Assembly: GCA_030830895.1 (NCBI GenBank)
Contig: JAURMC010000005.1
Location: forward strand, 62,001 to 126,000
From: Crocinitomicaceae bacterium
Lineage (GTDB): Bacteria > Bacteroidota > Bacteroidia > Flavobacteriales_D > Crocinitomicaceae
Direction of reading: 5' to 3'
DNA length: 64,000 bases
Below are positions 1-8,440 of the stretch, one piece after another. A program made the translations under genes and the position numbers. The stretch's first letter is position 1; every line of letters starts with the position of its first letter. A model generated the notes under the pieces. It saw only the letters and a list, made by a program, of their open reading frames with translations, was not told where the DNA came from and searched no databases.

Positions 1-3000
1 AGTGAGGTTTACATAGGCTGGAATGGTTGAGGTTCCCGAAGTCACATTGACATTACCCATTCCCGCTGGCACTCCCCCAGGAATTGTCCAAGTAAAAGTA
101 ACCCCGGCTGTGGAGCTAGCTAGCGTCACTAAATTGGTATTTTGTCCGGAACAAATGGATTGATTGCCTGGTGAAAACGTCGTAACTGGAGCTGGATTTA
201 CTGTGATTGTGTACGTACCGGTTGATCCACTACAACCATTCGCAGTTGGCGTAATGATGTATGTTAAGGTGTAGGGATTTATTCCAGAATTATTAATTGT
301 TGCCGCAGGAACTTGACCGCTTCCATTCGTTGGGTATCCAGTAAGGGTTGCAGGAACCAATCCCGGACCCTGTAGGGCATAGGTGAAACTTCCTCCCGCT
401 ACCGTGTTCTGGAATGTGCTTGTTGCTGTTGCTACACCCCCACAAACGGTTTGGTTTTGAGATAGTGTGAGTTGTGGAATGGGGTTAATGGTAATGTTAT
501 AAGTGATTGCAGGTCCACTGCATCCGTTTCTTGTTGGGGTAACGGTGTAGGTCACCGTTTGAACGGCATTGGAGCTGTTCGAAATGGCCATAACGGGTAA
601 ATTTCCGTTACCTGAAGCCGTAAATCCTGTAACTGTTGGGTCACTTCCTACTCCTACCCATGAATAAGTGGTCCCCGCTAAATTGGATGTCCAGTTGACG
701 ACTGCGGTGTTTGCTCCAGAACAAATGCTTTGACTTAAGTTGTTGTTAGTAATGGCCGGAGTTGGATTTATCGTTACAACAAAACTCGAAGTGGTACCCG
801 GACAGTTATTGAACGTCGGAGTTACTGCTATGTTGGTAGAAATCGTGGAATTAGAATTATTCGCAGGTGCAATCCACGGGCTGATTTGACCCGTCCCATT
901 AGGAGGCGAACCAATTCCTGCTGGGTTACTACTAACCCAACTGAAGGTTGCTCCGTTTGGATTGGAAAGAAATGCCGGTGGCGTGATTGTGTCTCCTGGA
1001 CAGACTGCTATTGGGTTAAGAGGACCAACTACTGCTACTGGTTGCACCACAACTTGTGTTGTGACAGGTGAACCTGGACATCCGTTCGAAGAAGGAATAA
1101 AGGTGTAGGTAACGGTTTGAGGAGCATTGGTGTTATTCGTGATAACCGTAGTTAAGGTGGCGCTGCTGTTGCCCGGATTTAGAGTGCCACTAGCAGTTCC
1201 TGTTACACCAGCGGGAAAAGATGCCGTCCAAGCAAAAGATGTAGGATTAATCGTAGAAGTAATATTAATAACGGCATTGCTTCCAGAACAAATAGGTCCT
1301 ACCGATTGTGGAGCCGTAGCAACCGGTAAAGGATGAACCGTAACGTTGATTGTAGCTACTGCAGGATTACAAGGGCCTGCTGGATCATCTGTCGTAAGGG
1401 TCAGGGTTGCAATTCCAGTAAAATTAGCTGGAGGAGCCCAAACGGCATTTAATGCGTTTGCATTTGGAGTGAAAGAACCCCCAACATTGGAAGTCCAAGT
1501 TGCACTTGAAGCCGCTCCCCCTATGGAACCATTTAAAGCCAAGGTACCGTTCATACATGCTCCATTTGGATAGGCTCCGGCATTCGCAGTGGCTACGGGG
1601 TTAAATACTAAGGTTGTAGTAGAAGAAACTGCTTGACAAGGAGCTAATGGCTGCCCGGAGGTTAAAGTCAGAATAATATTTCCTGAATAGCCGGCAGGTG
1701 GTGTATAAATCGCATTTAACTCCCCTGTATTTGCGCCGCCAATACCCGGTATACTAAAACTTCCCCCTGCAACATTAGCGGTCCAATACCCAGTATTCAC
1801 ACCACCTGAAACGATTCCGTTTAATTGAACTGTACTATTTAGGCAAAACGGGCCATATGAACCAGGAGAAACAACTACAGGATTGTTTACAACCACAGTT
1901 GATGCCACCGTTGTTGGACCACATTCATTGGTAGCTGTAAGGTTAAAGGGAAAAGGACTACCGATAGAAGAAGGGTAAGTTATATTTCCTGGATTTAACG
2001 TATTAGCAGTGTTAGGATTGGGGACACTCCCCGCAGGAATGGTATTTCCAGGGTTAAAATCCCAAGCGTAATTGTTAGGTGAGGTTCCATAACAGTTGTT
2101 CATAACAATGGTGGGCGAAATGGAACCCCCAGCGCAAATTGGGCCCACGGCATTGATGGTAAATTGAGGAGGTCCCTTGATGGTAATTTGTTGGGTAAAC
2201 GTATCTGCAAGGCAGGAATTCCCGATCACATTATTCGCCAAAGCGGTGATGAGTTGCACCGTGTAAACACCCGGACCGGTAAAGTTAAAACTGGGTGCTG
2301 CAAGATTCGAGTTTGCTGGTTGTACAGCAGGGCCACCTTGGAACCCACAATTTTGAGGATTCGTTGAAGTAACACTCCAATTATACACATTACTGTTAGA
2401 GCAACCTGGTACACTTGAATTATTGGTAGGGGTTATCTGAACCGGAACACATGCAGTAGCTTGGGGTAGGGTAAAATTTGCGACCGTAGCAGCAACTACA
2501 CAGATAGTTTGAACAGAAGAATCGACCCCACAATCGTTTCCAACATATAAAGTTAGCTGATAAGTTCCGGGGGCAGTCCATGTTACAGGTAGCTGTAAAG
2601 AACCTTGCGACCAAGATTGCCAATCATAACCAAATTGGGAATTTGGCAAAAATCCATTACTAGTACCCAATGTCGCTCCAGCACCCAATATATACCCTGA
2701 ATTCGGTGTAATACTCCAATAGTGACCATATAATGAATCGCACGATCCAGAGGATACATTGGACCCTGGATCGGAAATATCATTGTACTGAATCGTTTGA
2801 TTTACACAAATTGGCGAAAAAGGCGCAGGGGACGCAACAAAATTGGCATTTACGCTATTAGCAACAGAAATTGGTCCTATTGCTCCAAAAGTTCCTTGAG
2901 GACTACATCCATTAATTGCTAAAACTTGTATTGCATAGGAGTTTTGATATACCGATGATTGAATGGTAGAGTTTACGCCACATGAAGTATTCGTGAATTG

Positions 3001-3834
3001 ATGAAAAATAGTATCCAAATTATTTGGCCCCAATCCATTGATAATAGTTGTTGGTGAGCCATCGTTGTAAATGACCTGAAAAATTGTACCTGCAGATGGT
3101 GTGACGTTTCCAGTTCCTAAAGTAAAAGAATAATTATTTGGTAAACAGGAAGATGAGCCAGAGCCTGCCAAGGTTATGGCTGGCGCAAAATTACCCACGT
3201 AAACTTGATACGTAGTGGTGGTAGAACAGCCCCCGGGAAATGTTACAGTATAAGATAATGTATAATTACCTTGTCCCATATAAGTATGCAACCACTGCGG
3301 GGCTGTAGCTGCAGGATTTGTTGAAGTTGTATTGTCCCCCCAATTTATCGAGTAAGTTGTACCCACTGGATTTGAAGCCATATTTGGATCGGTAAACGAA
3401 AAGTTACCGATGGAGCTCCCGCCACATTTACGGAAAATGGTTACGCCGTTATAAACAATACTTGAATACTGACCAATATTCTGAATCGTTAAAAGTGCCT
3501 GTGGGGCAGCATTATTAGAAACCACAACATTTACCGTAGCGGTATTACCAGCTCCAAGACTTAATGTCGTTGTAAAACTACCGACATTGTTATATGTTAC
3601 CGTATGCGGACCAATTTGATTTGAAGTATTGGGCGTACCCCCTTGAAATGTCCAATTGTAGTTTGTATTGTTATTGGTTCCAGTTGAGGTATTGGTGTAG
3701 GTTATAGTATTACCCTGACAAATGCTAATTGTATTGTTATTTCCAACAGGTGAAGTGGAAAAAGATGCGGTAGCTTGTGCCAACACCAACAAAGGCATAA
3801 ACAACAGTAAAACTAACGCCTTCAACGGTTTCAT
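1..3834 (-). CDS. Giant secreted PKD-like-repeat protein, 3' end missing
   Basis: The minus strand is open from an ATG at 3834 to the window edge: exactly 1278 codons with no stop. It begins with a clear signal peptide (MKPLKALVLLLFMPLLVLAQ). The rest is Ser/Thr/Asn/Gly/Pro-rich and holds PKD or PKD-like Ig-fold modules. One early module carries the TYSINWGDNTTSTNPA core typical of PKD domains. From roughly residue 740 on, modules recur with a pattern like SICSGxNTxxVxxTS...YTVTPTxNGCSGxxxTYxITVNP. Such proteins in Bacteroidota are usually T9SS cargo ending in a gliding-motility-associated (type B) or type A sorting domain, but that end lies outside the window, so the export route is inferred. 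It is probably a surface adhesin or matrix protein. The reading frame and secretion are certain; the specific function is unknown. Confidence 0.88.
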   Translation of the reverse strand, partial: MKPLKALVLLLFMPLLVLAQATASFSTSPVGNNNTISICQGNTITYTNTSTGTNNNTNYNWTFQGGTPNTSNQIGPHTVTYNNVGSFTTTLSLGAGNTATVNVVVSNNAAPQALLTIQNIGQYSSIVYNGVTIFRKCGGSSIGNFSFTDPNMASNPVGTTYSINWGDNTTSTNPAATAPQWLHTYMGQGNYTLSYTVTFPGGCSTTTTYQVYVGNFAPAITLAGSGSSSCLPNNYSFTLGTGNVTPSAGTIFQVIYNDGSPTTIINGLGPNNLDTIFHQFTNTSCGVNSTIQSSVYQNSYAIQVLAINGCSPQGTFGAIGPISVANSVNANFVASPAPFSPICVNQTIQYNDISDPGSNVSSGSCDSLYGHYWSITPNSGYILGAGATLGTSNGFLPNSQFGYDWQSWSQGSLQLPVTWTAPGTYQLTLYVGNDCGVDSSVQTICVVAATVANFTLPQATACVPVQITPTNNSSVPGCSNSNVYNWSVTSTNPQNCGFQGGPAVQPANSNLAAPSFNFTGPGVYTVQLITALANNVIGNSCLADTFTQQITIKGPPQFTINAVGPICAGGSISPTIVMNNCYGTSPNNYAWDFNPGNTIPAGSVPNPNTANTLNPGNITYPSSIGSPFPFNLTATNECGPTTVASTVVVNNPVVVSPGSYGPFCLNSTVQLNGIVSGGVNTGYWTANVAGGSFSIPGIGGANTGELNAIYTPPAGYSGNIILTLTSGQPLAPCQAVSSTTTLVFNPVATANAGAYPNGACMNGTLALNGSIGGAASSATWTSNVGGSFTPNANALNAVWAPPANFTGIATLTLTTDDPAGPCNPAVATINVTVHPLPVATAPQSVGPICSGSNAVINITSTINPTSFAWTASFPAGVTGTASGTLNPGNSSATLTTVITNNTNAPQTVTYTFIPSSNGCPGSPVTTQVVVQPVAVVGPLNPIAVCPGDTITPPAFLSNPNGATFSWVSSNPAGIGSPPNGTGQISPWIAPANNSNSTISTNIAVTPTFNNCPGTTSSFVVTINPTPAITNNNLSQSICSGANTAVVNWTSNLAGTTYSWVGVGSDPTVTGFTASGNGNLPVMAISNSSNAVQTVTYTVTPTRNGCSGPAITYNITINPIPQLTLSQNQTVCGGVATATSTFQNTVAGGSFTYALQGPGLVPATLTGYPTNGSGQVPAATINNSGINPYTLTYIITPTANGCSGSTGTYTITVNPAPVTTFSPGNQSICSGQNTNLVTLASSTAGVTFTWTIPGGVPAGMGNVNVTSGTSTIPAYVNLT

Positions 3835-4099
3835 AGATTTGGATACGTAAAATTACGAATAATTACTATAAAATAGCATTAATCGTTCTGAATCCTAACG
3901 GGCGTATATTATTACGGTTGCTTATAATTAAAGAGGAAACATTGATGTAATATTGAATTTATCGCTTCTTAAAAAATGCATCAAAACGATTTATTAAAAT
4001 TGTTTATAATCATCGCAATTAGGAACTATACAGCAACCAAAAAATCTTTCAACATTTCCCTGTAAGCAATTAAAAATTAGATATTATTCTTTAACTCCC
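3835..4099. other. Intergenic region without a visible gene
   Basis: About 265 very AT-rich bases between the start of the giant repeat protein and the end of the next minus-strand gene. It should hold the promoter of the repeat protein, but I see no good match to the Bacteroidota -33/-7 consensus and no hairpin terminator. Confidence 0.5.
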
Positions 4100-4855
4100 T
4101 TATTCCCGACCCCAAAGGCGTTCATTGGCCTCCCAAAAACGAAGGTCAGACGGTTCGATGTAGGAACCTTCACCGGAGTAAACGTAGCCATCGACAATGT
4201 ACCTTCCCCAGTACATTAACACGGATTTTTCTTCCCCATTGTAGGTAAAGTTAAGTTCAAAATGAGGATTATGCGGGGCCGGAAATTCACTCTTATGGTA
4301 AGGGGCTACGAGGTACGTAGCATTAAAAAAAACTAACAATCCTTCGATCATTTTGGGATGTAAAGCTATTTTTTTACCGCTATTGTAATTAGGAACTTTG
4401 AACGGTGCATTCTGGTTGTAAGGATTATAATAGAGAGAATCCAAAGGACGAATAGTTGCAGTGCTGATTTCGCTAAGGATCCAACCCGGTTTAGTAACGG
4501 TTTTAGCAGTAACCTTCCTGTTGCACAAGCCCAGCGTATAGTACGTACCCACAGTTCCATTTTTAATTCGTGGCGAAGGCAATTCCAAAAAAGCAAGAGA
4601 ACATGAATCCTTGCTCAACGAATAATTACCGCCAAGGGTAACTAACTTCCCTAGCTTCTTAATTTCAAACAAAGAATAAAATGCTTTAGCCGTGGGCCGG
4701 TCTATTGGGAATATCCCCGGCGTTTCTTGTTCTTGCTCGTAACGTACCAAGTTCACCTGAAATGAATCGATGGTCCAAGTTTTAACCACCTGACTTAAAC
4801 AATACGTTGATTGAATGAATATAAAATTAATGATTAATAAACCTCTCACATTCAT
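4100..4855 (-). CDS. Secreted protein of unknown function
   Basis: A 251-residue protein starting with a hydrophobic stretch (LLIINFIFIQSTYCLSQ) that reads as a Sec signal peptide with cleavage near residue 22. The mature part is a mixed, Tyr/Phe-rich sequence without repeats, transmembrane segments or a T9SS sorting domain; it ends in a Trp/Arg-rich segment (FWEANERLWGRE). I recognise no family or catalytic motif. It stands alone, divergent from the small membrane protein at 4935 and about 265 bp from the giant repeat gene. It is likely periplasmic or outer-membrane associated. Codon use and the signal peptide support a real gene; no function can be assigned. Confidence 0.75.
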   Translation of the reverse strand: MNVRGLLIINFIFIQSTYCLSQVVKTWTIDSFQVNLVRYEQEQETPGIFPIDRPTAKAFYSLFEIKKLGKLVTLGGNYSLSKDSCSLAFLELPSPRIKNGTVGTYYTLGLCNRKVTAKTVTKPGWILSEISTATIRPLDSLYYNPYNQNAPFKVPNYNSGKKIALHPKMIEGLLVFFNATYLVAPYHKSEFPAPHNPHFELNFTYNGEEKSVLMYWGRYIVDGYVYSGEGSYIEPSDLRFWEANERLWGRE

Positions 4856-4934
4856 ATGATTTCTAAATTTAATAGTTTAATTCACCCGTGGTCAAACATC
4901 TATACCACAAAGATGTTTTTTTTAATTTAGTACT

Positions 4935-5237
4935 ATGATAAAAAAGTTAAATTGGAATAAATCTCAACTGGTTATTCTAATCATCGTTGTGCTGATTTTA
5001 ACCATCCCATGGCTGGAACAGCTTGATGGCAAAGCGGCATTCCATTGGACGTTCTTTGACTATTGCGCCGCATTTATACTCCTTTCAACCTTTGGTTTTG
5101 GGATAGAATACCTCGTTCGGAAAACGAAGTCAAAGAAAGGAAAATTTCTGATTATTTTGGTACTGACCTTACTGTTTATGCTCCTTTGGGCAGAGTTAGC
5201 GGTAGGGATTTTTAATTCTCCAATTGCGGGGGATTAA
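4935..5237 (+). CDS. Small three-helix membrane protein
   Basis: A 100-residue protein with three predicted membrane helices: residues about 13-28 (LVILIIVVLILTIPW), 40-60 (YCAAFILLSTFGFGIEYLV) and 72-92 (FLIILVLTLLFMLLWAEL). A Lys-rich loop (RKTKSKKGK) lies between helices 2 and 3. By the positive-inside rule the basic N-terminus (MIKKLNWNKS) and this loop should be cytoplasmic. It resembles the small uncharacterised membrane proteins common in Bacteroidota, but I cannot name a family. It faces away from the secreted protein at 4855 across 79 bp, and is followed 86 bp later by the T9SS cargo gene, so it is probably its own transcription unit. Confidence 0.75.
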   Translation: MIKKLNWNKSQLVILIIVVLILTIPWLEQLDGKAAFHWTFFDYCAAFILLSTFGFGIEYLVRKTKSKKGKFLIILVLTLLFMLLWAELAVGIFNSPIAGD

Positions 5238-5323
5238 TGGACAAATTGAAATTATTAAATACCTTTTCGCTTAACGGAGTCATTAATAGATTTTATTTAT
5301 TAAATTCAATCTAAAACGTTCAT

Positions 5324-6778
5324 ATGAAAAGAATATTAAGTATCGGATTTTTTTTATTCACGGCCTTTTCGTTTTGTCAAAACATTATTAATTGGAATAA
5401 TGCCGCGGATGTTTCGAATATGTCAATGTATGGAAATAATTTTCCTAGAATTGTTGTGGATGCGAATGGGAATCCGTTGGTAATTTGGAATAATGGCTCA
5501 AATCTTTACTTTTCTAGATGGAATGGAACGGGTTTTTTGACTCCAAGTCAATTGAATACAAATGGTTCAAGTGTTGCGGGAGCCAATTGGATGGGGCCGG
5601 ACATCGCATCGCGTGGTGATACTGTATATGTGGTTTACAAAACTAAACCGGAAAATGATACGTCTAGTCACATTTGGTGTATAAGTTCATTTGACGGTGG
5701 GATAACATTTAACACGTCAAATAGAGTGGATTATATAGGAAATAATTTTTCAAGGTTTCCTACTATTACCATTGATAATTTAGGCAACCCCATCATAGGA
5801 TTTATGGAATTCAATGCGGCTTTCGCAGATCCCCAATGGGTTGTTTCTAAATCTCTGGATTTTGGAAACACCTTTAGTAATCCAATTCAAGCAAGCGGAT
5901 GGAGTGGGCCAAATTCGGAGGTGTGTGACTGTTGCCCTAGCAAAATTATCAGTAATGGGTTAAATGTTGCCATGCCATACAGAGACAATAATTCAAATAT
6001 TAGAGATACATGGAGTGGAATTTCTTTAGATGGAGGAAATACTTTCACACATGGCATAAACGTTGACCAACTCAATTGGACCATAATGTCCTGTCCTGCA
6101 TCAGGACCAGATGGAGTAATCATTGAAGACACGTTAATTACCACATACATGAGCGCAGCAGGAGGAGGCTATCGCGTATACTATAATAAATCTTCTATGA
6201 CGTCTAATTTTGGTTCTTCTGCAATTCCGCTTGACCAATTTACCCCGGCTACTTTAAACTCGCAAAACTTCCCAAGGGTAGATTATAACTTAGGTTCTTT
6301 AGTGTTTGCTTGGAAACAAATATCCGGGGGTATACAAGAGCTTGCCATTCAGTTTACAGAAAATATCCAAAATGGAATAAATCCGACCCAGGAGGTTATT
6401 GATCAAAATAATATTGGTGGAGTTGATGTTGCGCTATACAATGGTCAAATATGGGTGGTTTGGGAAGATGAAAGTTCAGGAACCGTAAAATATCGAAATG
6501 GAAATTACACCAGCCAAGCAACATTAATCTCGAAAGATAAATTTTCAATTAAAGCAACTCCAAATCCAAGTTCCAATCAATGGGTCATATCGGGGGAGGA
6601 AATAAACAATAATTCATTGATCATCCTATCAACGATTAACGGTAATCCAATTAATGTGATGTCCATAGAAAATGATCATTCAGTAATATTGGATAATACA
6701 CAACTCACATCAGGGATTTACTTCGCCACATTGTATACAAATGCTGGCAAGGTAGTCATAAGATTAATGAAGAATTAG
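5324..6778 (+). CDS. Secreted Asp-box (BNR-like) protein with T9SS type A tail
   Basis: A 484-residue protein with a signal peptide (SIGFFLFTAFSFCQN) and at least three Asp-box/BNR-like motifs, SSFDGGITF (about residue 123), SLDFGNTF (about 176) and SLDGGNTF (about 235). These motifs lie at turns of beta-propellers such as sialidases. I do not see the arginine triad needed to call it a sialidase, so a non-catalytic or unknown glycan-related propeller is the safer reading. The last ~80 residues (KATPNPSSNQW...LTSGIYFATLYTNAGKVVIRLMKN region) match the T9SS type A sorting domain: an NP motif near its start, SGIYF near the end and a basic terminus. It should therefore be exported by SprA and released or anchored at the surface. 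Its stop codon overlaps the convergent 48-residue gene. Confidence 0.85.
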   Translation: MKRILSIGFFLFTAFSFCQNIINWNNAADVSNMSMYGNNFPRIVVDANGNPLVIWNNGSNLYFSRWNGTGFLTPSQLNTNGSSVAGANWMGPDIASRGDTVYVVYKTKPENDTSSHIWCISSFDGGITFNTSNRVDYIGNNFSRFPTITIDNLGNPIIGFMEFNAAFADPQWVVSKSLDFGNTFSNPIQASGWSGPNSEVCDCCPSKIISNGLNVAMPYRDNNSNIRDTWSGISLDGGNTFTHGINVDQLNWTIMSCPASGPDGVIIEDTLITTYMSAAGGGYRVYYNKSSMTSNFGSSAIPLDQFTPATLNSQNFPRVDYNLGSLVFAWKQISGGIQELAIQFTENIQNGINPTQEVIDQNNIGGVDVALYNGQIWVVWEDESSGTVKYRNGNYTSQATLISKDKFSIKATPNPSSNQWVISGEEINNNSLIILSTINGNPINVMSIENDHSVILDNTQLTSGIYFATLYTNAGKVVIRLMKN

Positions 6779-6921
6779 TTCTTTCTATCAGGAATAAAAT
6801 AAAGGAAATACAAGAAAAAAAGAAACCACAATGCTTCAACCCAATTGCCTGTTTTGAAGACTGAAACTCCTTGTAACCCTAAAAATCCTAAAAATCCAAA
6901 TGCCCATTTAAAATTTTTCAT
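6775..6921 (-). CDS. 48-residue membrane protein (DUF3796-like)
   Basis: A short minus-strand reading frame, ATG at 6919-6921 and TAA at 6775-6777, encoding 48 residues. It opens MKNFKWAFGFLGFLGLQG, has a polar middle (VFKTGNWVEA) and a second hydrophobic segment (LWFLFFLYFLYFI) ending in PDRKN. Two short helices with a repeated FLGFLG motif are typical of small proteins grouped as DUF3796, so this is probably a true membrane microprotein. Its stop overlaps the stop of the Asp-box protein gene by a few bases, convergently. The organised hydrophobic pattern and charged ends argue against chance. Function is unknown. Confidence 0.6.
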   Translation of the reverse strand: MKNFKWAFGFLGFLGLQGVSVFKTGNWVEALWFLFFLYFLYFIPDRKN

Positions 6922-7134
6922 ATCAACGATTGTTAAACGATAAACAGTTTTATAAAACTTCAGACGTATTAATCAATTAGAATAAAGATAAACGTAATAA
7001 TAAATTTCAAAATAAATCCTTGTTGACACAAATATCCTCTATGGTAGAGATGGGTATCGAATTATCGAATCGAGCATTCAATTTAAATACTTCTTTGATT
7101 TCAATATAAAGGTAGGTTTGATATAAATGTAAAA
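6922..7134. other. Intergenic region without a recognised gene
   Basis: AT-rich, non-coding by appearance. The one longer frame that crosses it on the minus strand runs into tRNA-derived sequence and has no protein-like character. Confidence 0.45.
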
Positions 7135-7164
7135 CAAAAAAAGTCGAAATAGCTGACGACTTTT
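7135..7164 (-). terminator. Rho-independent terminator after tRNA remnant
   Basis: On the minus strand AAGTCG (7162-7157) pairs with CGACTT (7146-7141) around a 10-base loop, followed by a run of T. It sits ten or so bases downstream of the partial tRNA copy, as a tRNA terminator would. Confidence 0.5.
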
Positions 7165-7172
7165 CTTCTTTA

Positions 7173-7240
7173 GTAGCGGGGACAGGAATATCCTGACGCT
7201 CCCTTGGCTCGGTCAGGATGGACCTCAGGAGGGGGCTTAA
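7173..7240 (-). pseudogene. Partial copy of tRNA-fMet 3' end with hairpins
   Basis: Bases 7173-7187 are an exact 15-base direct repeat of 7360-7374, the 3' acceptor/T-arm end of the intact tRNA-fMet gene. After this the match is lost, although GACG(..)CTCCC may be a trace of the D-arm. The remaining 50 bases fold into short hairpins: CAGGA/TCCTG at 7183-7195 and CCTGAC/GTCAGG at about 7192-7217. The anticodon and T-loop are absent, so it cannot be a working tRNA. It may be a decayed tandem copy or an old integration scar. Confidence 0.45.
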
Positions 7241-7251
7241 CAAGGAAAACC

Positions 7252-7275
7252 GAGTTGTTTCACAACTCTTTTTTT
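7252..7275 (+). terminator. Perfect hairpin terminator
   Basis: GAGTTGT (7252-7258), a 3-base loop, ACAACTC (7262-7268), then seven T. It reads as a terminator on the plus strand although no obvious plus-strand gene precedes it. Its flanks (CAAGGAAAACC before, T7ATGCC after) are identical, in inverted orientation, to those of the tRNA terminator at 7325-7355. Confidence 0.65.
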
Positions 7276-7324
7276 ATGCCTTAATCCTTCATTCAACCCT
7301 TCGGCTTGATTCAGTTTATGGCAT

Positions 7325-7355
7325 AAAAAAACCTGAGCCAAATGACTCAGGTTTT
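7325..7355 (-). terminator. tRNA-fMet terminator
   Basis: On the minus strand a 10-bp stem (7355-7346 with 7337-7328, AACCTGAG/CTCAGGTT core) with an 8-base loop is followed by a T run. It begins a few bases after the 3' end of the tRNA. Confidence 0.8.
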
Positions 7356-7360
7356 CCTTG

Positions 7361-7433
7361 TAGCGGGGACAGGACTCGAACCTGTGACCTTCGGGTTATG
7401 AGCCCGACGAGCTCCCAACTGCTCCACCCCGCA
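7361..7433 (-). tRNA. Initiator tRNA-Met (CAT)
   Basis: A 73-base cloverleaf without encoded CCA. The acceptor stem has GCGGGG/CCCCGC with a T1.T72 mismatch. The D-stem is GAGC/GCTC, giving the A11:T24 pair of initiators. The anticodon stem TCGGG/CCCGA encloses CTCATAA (anticodon CAT), with the three G:C pairs next to the loop that mark initiator tRNA. The T-stem is ACAGG/CCTGT around TTCGAGT. The missing 1:72 Watson-Crick pair, A11:T24 and GGG/CCC stem together identify tRNA-fMet rather than an elongator. It has its own consensus promoter at 7488-7519 and a strong terminator downstream. Confidence 0.95.
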
Positions 7434-7487
7434 ATGTATCTTAATTGTATTATTTCAATTTTTTCTCAATTCGCTAATCGAGAATTA

Positions 7488-7519
7488 CAAAGATAGTAGG
7501 TTTTTCGCTATCCACCAAA
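7488..7519 (-). promoter_or_regulatory. Bacteroidota sigma promoter for tRNA-fMet
   Basis: On the minus strand TTTG (7519-7516), a 20-base spacer and TATCTTTG (7495-7488) match the Bacteroidota -33/-7 promoter form TTTG-N~20-TAnnTTTG. Transcription should start near 7480, about 48 bases before the mature tRNA. The -33 box abuts the stop codon of the PorP/SprF-like gene. Confidence 0.65.
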
Positions 7520-8440
7520 TCAATCTAGCAACAATAGTTGCTTCCGGTTGATGGCGCCGTGTTTTTCCAATATGCACTTAACTCCAATGGCTTGAGAATT
7601 TAAGTTTACCCCCTCCATACCCACTCTGGTTCGATCGAATAAATAATTTATTGTGAAAATATCCTTAACTCGAAAACCAAGTCCAACCTGCACATTATTT
7701 AAATTCTGGGTTCCGCACCATACTTGAAACCGATAAACATAGTTAATTCTGAGGGCCAACTCATAATTAAATGGTGCATAACGCAAAGGGGTAATTTTAA
7801 TTGAAGGCAACAAAAACCAATCCTCATTCAACACCACCAAATGACGGTAATACGCCCCCCATTCTGTTCTGAGCTGTGCCAAAGTGCCAATTTCTTTCCA
7901 TTTCGCAGGACCAAGATCGTTGGCGTAAATTCCAGAGAGCGAATTTCTGGTGCGATAGCTTAATCCCATTTTATAGGTGGGGTAATTGTAGGTAGAAAAA
8001 CGACTTACTACCGCATCCTGTTGGTTAGTTGACACATAGTTTGGATCGTATCCAACCTGCATAAATCCTCCACCCAATCCGAGACTCAATCGATTCTCTT
8101 TATTTGTTTTAATGTTAACAGCACCTTCTATTGTCGCCGTTGAAAAAGTAAACGCGCCGTTTCGTTCCACTAAGATATTGGCTCCGGATCCAAACATCGC
8201 CCCATCACTTTTGCGGTCATTAAATGGAAAAGACAAGGTGGCGTTTATCGTTTTAGGTGCTCCGTCAAATCCTACCCATTGCTGTTTTACTCCCATTGCA
8301 GCTTCCACGTATTCATTCAGCCCATGATGGGATGGATTGATGCTCGCCCAGTTAATTCCATACCACACTCGATTTGGAGCCTGTTGCCCCAGGGTACCTA
8401 TCAAAATGGATAAGAATCCAAAAAGCAGTTGAAACCTCAT
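7520..8440 (-). CDS. PorP/SprF family outer-membrane protein
   Basis: A 306-residue protein with a signal peptide (LLFGFLSILIGTLGQQ) and alternating amphipathic beta strands typical of a PorP/SprF barrel. The N-terminal NPSHHGLNEYVEAAMGVKQQWVGF corresponds to the family signature NPAxxG...xxxRxQWxxFxGAP, here with GFDGAPKT following. In T9SS bacteria these proteins are needed for export or surface attachment of cargos with type B sorting domains (SprF with SprB is the model). It overlaps the upstream type B cargo gene by four bases (ATGA), so the two are translationally coupled and probably act as a dedicated pair. A second family member lies at 56621-57577. Confidence 0.85.
   Translation of the reverse strand: MRFQLLFGFLSILIGTLGQQAPNRVWYGINWASINPSHHGLNEYVEAAMGVKQQWVGFDGAPKTINATLSFPFNDRKSDGAMFGSGANILVERNGAFTFSTATIEGAVNIKTNKENRLSLGLGGGFMQVGYDPNYVSTNQQDAVVSRFSTYNYPTYKMGLSYRTRNSLSGIYANDLGPAKWKEIGTLAQLRTEWGAYYRHLVVLNEDWFLLPSIKITPLRYAPFNYELALRINYVYRFQVWCGTQNLNNVQVGLGFRVKDIFTINYLFDRTRVGMEGVNLNSQAIGVKCILEKHGAINRKQLLLLD

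Noticed and set aside
886..2783. Several 60-75 codon frames on both strands
   Set aside because: They are shadows of the open 1278-codon minus-strand frame that continues off the left edge.
7007..7243. Minus-strand 78-codon frame
   Set aside because: It runs through the tRNA remnant and its terminator and has no protein-like pattern.
7218..7496. Plus-strand 92-codon frame across the tRNA
   Set aside because: It translates the antisense of tRNA-fMet (GDRTRTCDLRVMSPTSSQLLHP is the usual artefact) and includes two terminators.
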